From Heliopora coerulea (lineage: Eukaryota > Cnidaria > Anthozoa > Scleralcyonacea > Helioporidae): a DNA stretch of 64,000 nucleotides. The stretch is from positions 596,501 to 660,500 of the forward strand of contig JASJOG010000029.1 of NCBI GenBank assembly GCA_030142905.1, written 5' to 3'. Positions 60,556 to 64,000 of the stretch are shown piece by piece. The position numbers and the translations under genes are program-made. The notes below the pieces were generated by a model. The model was not told the DNA's origin, made no database searches, and worked only from the letters and a program-made list of their open reading frames with translations. How positions within the stretch are numbered: position 1 is the stretch's first letter; each line of letters begins with the position of its first letter.

Positions 60556-61920
60556 TCAACATCGTGCATAACAAAATCCTTTACACACGTTCACTGAAGC
60601 TAGAACAACTCCCCAGCACAAAGCCTTGATCCTTTTAGGAGCTCGAAGTTTTCTGCAAAAGTCTTCCATTTCACCTTTCTCACATGCACGAAGACAGTCC
60701 TGCAGATTACAACTGGCACTGGCAAAGTTTGTCAAAACCAAACACAGGACGAGGACCACAAAAGCTTGTTTTAACTCCATAGCTTTAAAAAAAATAACTG
60801 GAATCAGAGGATATTTTATCCCAAATCCACCCAAAGCTTTTAGAAAAATTTATTGAGTTTACATTACCTTTGATCAATTTTCAATACAACGTTACACTTC
60901 TAAATATATGCATATTGTTTAATGGTCTATAGAAATTCAAAAATCACTCGATGGCGAAACAGATAACTTATCTTTATAATATAGTAAGAAAATTATTATA
61001 AAGTATAGGTTTATCACCGGGAACTAATGCTGTTTAACGCTTCAAGTTTCCTAACTGCATAGCAGGCCTCGTAGTAAGATGATAAATTTCTACAGCAAGG
61101 CACCGATCAAGTATGCGTACAATTGCATGGTTCAGGTACAGTCAGAAGCTGATTATGTGTAGAATTTCGGCTCGGTTTGAACAAAAATGTCAGATTGGGC
61201 TCAAGAAGAAAACCCTGAAAAATTGTCATTCAATTTCCTGAAAAAAATTTCAGTTGTAGATGAACTTTTGAAATTTCAAGTTGGGCTACCAATTCGATTT
61301 AACCAGGCCCCTTTAGATACGCAACGGATATGATGAAAGAAATCCACGCAACAATCAATAACATTTCTAAGGTATAGAAGTGCATGGACAAATACAAACT
61401 TAACACTGTTGATAATTACATAGATATTATGGCGAAAAAGTAGCACATGCAAGCTATAGACAGACAGATAAACTCATTCGAGATTTACACAACACCAAGG
61501 GAGGGATTTTCGCTTGCCACAATCTGAAACAGATATAATTATTCTATCTTCGACGTTTCGACCAAAGGCCCTTCGTCTTTCTACTTCGTCTACTCTCTTT
61601 CTACTAACTCTCCAGACGAAGGGCCTTTGCTCGAAACGTCGAGGATAGAATATTTTTATCTGTTTCAGATTGTGGCAAGCGAGAATCCCTCCCTTGGTGT
61701 TGTGTTGTTGCGCCGCTGCCTACGCTGGACCAGCCTTGTTGATGATTCATTCGAGATTTACACTGCATTTGTAATGGCAGTGTAGGTTTAACTCAGTTGA
61801 AGTTTGCGAAACAAATGCTGGGAGATAAATATATTAAAAACTTACCGCTAGCTTTTTAAATACTCTGCAACTTTGATACACTAAAAGTTCCAAAAACTCG
61901 TCGACTGTCTTCCTCCCTGT
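60556..61920 (-). CDS. Secreted 8-cysteine peptide, copy B
   Basis: The coding exon is 60780-60556 (74 residues), acceptor AAAG before CTATGG at 60782. The leader exon is about 61920-61846 with donor GTAAGT, and TATAAAA is at 61955-61949. The signal peptide is identical to copy A and all eight cysteines are conserved. Seven mature residues differ: 28 K/D, 35 E/K, 37 K/E, 39 A/E, 57 A/G, 64 T/N and 65 A/V (A/B). The intron contains a 256-bp foldback insertion (61491-61746), and an 871-bp transposon lies just downstream of the gene. The acceptor is weaker than in copy A (TTTTAAAG versus TTTTATAG). Function as for copy A: unknown. Confidence 0.84.
61491..61746. mobile_element. Foldback Penelope-type insertion in the peptide-B intron
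   Basis: The ends ACACCAAGGGAGGGATT and AATCCCTCCCTTGGTGT are inverted. The interior has two opposed copies of the ACGAAGGGCCTTTG-TCGAAACGTCG motif. A 17-bp target duplication flanks it (61474-61490 and 61747-61763). Copy A has the empty site at about 49487. The plus core reads CAGACGA instead of CTGACGA. Confidence 0.85.
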
Positions 61921-61955
61921 TGAAGCGCAACTCAACTGAATTCCACACTTTTATA
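61846..61955 (-). promoter_or_regulatory. Promoter and leader exon of cysteine-rich peptide gene B
   Basis: TATAAAA at 61955-61949; leader exon ends at AGCG/GTAAGT (61846/61845). Strongly similar to the promoter of copy A. Confidence 0.7.
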
Positions 61956-62519
61956 ACTTCCCACGACTACCACGTGGCAGATTTGTCACCTGATTTACTT
62001 CTGTTTGACAAACAAACAAGTGAATTAATTCGAGGAATTGAAATTCCGCTAATTGCTGGACCCATGTCTCGCGTGGCCAACACCTTTCAAGCTTTTTCCG
62101 TTGTTTTCTTCGAAGAAAAACCTAAGGGTTGGTCGGGCAGCATCCCAATGCAGAGGCAAGGAACCTTCCTATTTCTCCTTTCGAAATAGATGTAATTTAC
62201 ATTACTATGCCTCGTAGCGTCCTGCTTCGGCGTCATTTGTCAATCACGTTAATCTTCGTGTAAGCAAAAAATGCCCTCTTTCAGCAGGTTTCAGATTATA
62301 CGGAAGAGGAACAAATTCTATGAGAGTTTTGTTTTGCATATTGGTTGCGGGATAAATACGTCGGCAGTCCACAGATGTCAACTTTATTATGTTGTTTAGT
62401 CCCCGTACCAAAATTTTGAAACATACGACTGAGAAAACGTCCGTAAATGGAATAAAAATTTTACATCCACTTGCCAATTGCATGTTCCCCATGGAAGCCC
62501 AAAGTTAGCGATAATCATA

Positions 62520-62930
62520 CGGTTTAATACGTACGCTCTCAAGCTGTTCTCTCAGAAAAACGTTCTGAGTCCCTGACGGGAATCGAACCCGTAACCTTCT
62601 GATCGCCGGTGAGACGCTCTAACCATTGAGCTACAAAGACTCAGATGGTGAGCAAAGGTTAAATTTTGTGTACTGCTTCGTATAGATGGTAGACATATGT
62701 ACTACCAGTCTGCTAGTCTCAATATGTCGTCTATTGTTATGTTAATCAATGATGTGTTTGTGGTAGCTTCGTAATTATGTTCTTAATACGCACGCTCTCA
62801 AGCTGTTCTCTCAGAAAAACGGGTTCGATTCCCGTCAGTGACTCAGAAAGTTTTTCTGAGAGAACAGCTTGAGAGCGTGCGTATTAAGAACATAATTACG
62901 AAACTACCACAAACACATCATTGATACGGT
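62520..62930. repeat. tRNA-like unit plus 76-bp-arm hairpin
   Basis: The arm ACGCTCTCAAGCTGTTCTC occurs before the tRNA-like unit (62531), again at about 62789, and inverted at about 62860. The latter two form a nearly perfect hairpin (about 62745-62820 with 62850-62925). Its loop holds a plus-strand tRNA T-arm and acceptor fragment (GGGTTCGATTCCCGTCAGTG). Same architecture as 41.7-42.06 kb and 53.2-53.53 kb. Confidence 0.8.
62569..62640 (-). tRNA. tRNA-like pseudogene, near-complete cloverleaf
   Basis: The minus strand has a 7-bp acceptor stem (GTCTTTG with CAGGGAC, allowing G-U), a D arm GCTCAATGGTTAGAGC and a T arm ACGGGTTCGATTCCCGT. The anticodon stem TCTCA/TCAGA has a C-C mismatch and position 33 is C rather than T (loop CCGGCGA), so decoding function is doubtful. 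It is embedded in a repeat, so a tRNA-derived mobile sequence is more likely than a working gene. Confidence 0.5.
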
Positions 62931-63039
62931 TTAAACATATAAAACATTCACCAGAGATTCATCGGACACGATTGTGTCCAGAACTGCTCGATAGCACATA
63001 GTCCAAATGTGCAAACCAACCTAAAACTCATCAACGCCA

Positions 63040-63166
63040 AAATACAATCATTTTATTCAATCAACGTTCATTAGCATAGAAACTCAACCATTGGCATCAA
63101 AGGGCATTCTATAGCATCGTCATACAACCATTAACACCATTCTACTATACCTTAGGGATAATAAAA
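63040..63166 (+). mobile_element. Penelope-like terminal repeat fragment
   Basis: GCATCAAAGGGCATTCTA...CACCATTCTACTATAC..TTAGGGATAATAAAATTTC matches 5050-5125. It joins directly to the hairpin and reverse-transcriptase sequence that follow. Confidence 0.65.
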
Positions 63167-63205
63167 TTTCTCATGGTGTGAGAAATTTTCTCACACCATG
63201 AGAAA
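63167..63205. repeat. Perfect 19-bp inverted repeat
   Basis: TTTCTCATGGTGTGAGAAA and its complement, separated by one base, at the junction of terminal-repeat and RT sequence. Fits a small inversion at a 5'-truncated Penelope insertion. Confidence 0.9.
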
Positions 63206-64000
63206 ATTTGGCTAAAAAACTGTCCCACTGATTTCAAACCGCTTTTTTATAGACGTTATGTTGATGATTCTTTTATTTTATTCAAATCTCATGAGCAAAT
63301 CGAACCTTTTCTAAATTATTTAAACTCACAGCATCCCAACATTAACTTCACCTGCGAGGTGGAGTCAAACAAAACGCTACCCTTTCTTGACATCACTATT
63401 TCTCGATCTAATGACTCATTTATCACCTCTGTTTATCGAAAACCAACATTTACCGGCCTTTTCACAAATTTCGAGAGTTTTTTGCCTGTTAATTACAAGA
63501 AAGGTCTAATTTATACTATTTTATTTCGATATTTGAATATATGTTCGTCGTATTCGATTTTTCAAGAAGAACTTGCAAAATTTAAGAGCCTGTTACTTCA
63601 AAATGGTTATCCGCAACGGTTTATAGACTATTGTATTTGCTCTTTTTTACATTAAGTTTCCGACACACCTATTAAACCTCTCACAGCACCCAAATTGCAG
63701 TTATCCATTGCACTGCCTTTTACTGGTATTCACGGCCTCAAAATTCGCCAACAGCTTTTAAGGTTAATATCTTCGGCCCACCCACACATTGATCTCCGAG
63801 TAATATTTCGACCAGTTTGCCGTTTTTCACACTTTTTTCGTTTTAAAGACCGTATTCCTATGCGTTTAAGATCCAATGTTATTTATAAATTTACGTGCCA
63901 ACGCTGCTCCGCGTTGTATGTGGGTGAAACAACCCGAAACTTACACACTAGGATCTGTGAACACATGGGCATTTCGGCACACACAGGAAATGAGATCTCT
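63200..64000 (+). pseudogene. Penelope-like element: RT C-terminal part and GIY-YIG endonuclease, runs off window
   Basis: The plus frame from 63200 reads EKIWLKNCPTDFKPLFYRRYVDDSF: the RT catalytic YVDD is at 63257-63268. It is followed by LPFLDI, SVYRKPTFTGLFTNF, YKKGLI and NGYPQRF, all hallmark Penelope RT segments. An in-frame TAA at 63653-63655 breaks the frame. It then continues with a linker and FKDRIPMRLRSNVIYKFTC..C...LYVGETTRNL, the start of the GIY-YIG endonuclease. The N-terminal RT is missing. Not intact, but only one inactivating stop is visible in the stretch shown. Confidence 0.92.

Larger units (their letters stand above)
52641..62227. repeat. Large direct duplication, copy B
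   Basis: Matches 41174-49975 in the same orientation. Longer by about 0.8 kb because it has four insertions absent from copy A (55039-55515, about 58633-58845, 59342-60212, 61491-61746) and lacks the 45884-46842 element. Confidence 0.97.

Noticed and set aside
61920..62189. 89-codon plus frame upstream of peptide gene B
   Set aside because: Overlaps the TATA box of the peptide gene; the matching part of copy A has an in-frame stop, so the frame is not conserved.
62244..62492. 82-codon minus frame
   Set aside because: No recognisable motif, and no paralogue at the other duplication edge.

Overview
The window is AT-rich, intron-dense, repeat-laden animal DNA. There are no operons or bacterial-type signals; the coding sequence is short exons with GT/AG splice sites. 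Penelope-like retroelements with GIY-YIG endonuclease, hammerhead-like motifs, many short inverted-repeat transposons and secreted cysteine-rich peptides suggest an anthozoan cnidarian, probably a coral. That assignment is inference, not proof.

Genes. (1) 9259-3881 (-): the first four coding exons of a ZC3H11A-like triple CCCH zinc-finger protein. The 3' part was not found. (2) 45547-16343 (-): a complete 17-exon gene for a cytosolic non-specific dipeptidase (CNDP2-like, M20 family). The exons splice in frame into 484 residues with all metal ligands present, and include a 19-nt microexon. (3) 48560-49670 and 60556-61920 (-): two copies of a gene for a 74-residue secreted 8-cysteine peptide. 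Each has a TATA box, a non-coding first exon and a coding second exon. Minor items are a histone H3 pseudogene (9618-9818), a ubiquitin-protease Cys-box exon (2218-2341), a LINE 3' end (51020-51684) and two Penelope-like remnants (about 2.9-3.2 kb and 63.2-64 kb).

The main architectural event is a direct duplication of about 9 kb: 41174-49975 (copy A) and 52641-62227 (copy B), separated by 2.7 kb. Each copy carries the cysteine-rich peptide gene plus the first two exons and upstream region of CNDP2. CNDP2 therefore has two possible promoter/first-exon sets. Transposons inserted after the duplication are visible because the other copy preserves the uninterrupted site.

The long CNDP2 introns and the flanks hold most of the repeats: foldback elements with hammerhead-like cores, a roughly 12-unit array of tRNA-like repeats (26119-26935), a hAT element with its 8-bp target duplication, other MITEs, telomere-like repeats in a foldback, and CAT/CAC minisatellites. 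The stretches 10.0-13.0 kb and 6.0-7.5 kb showed nothing recognisable.
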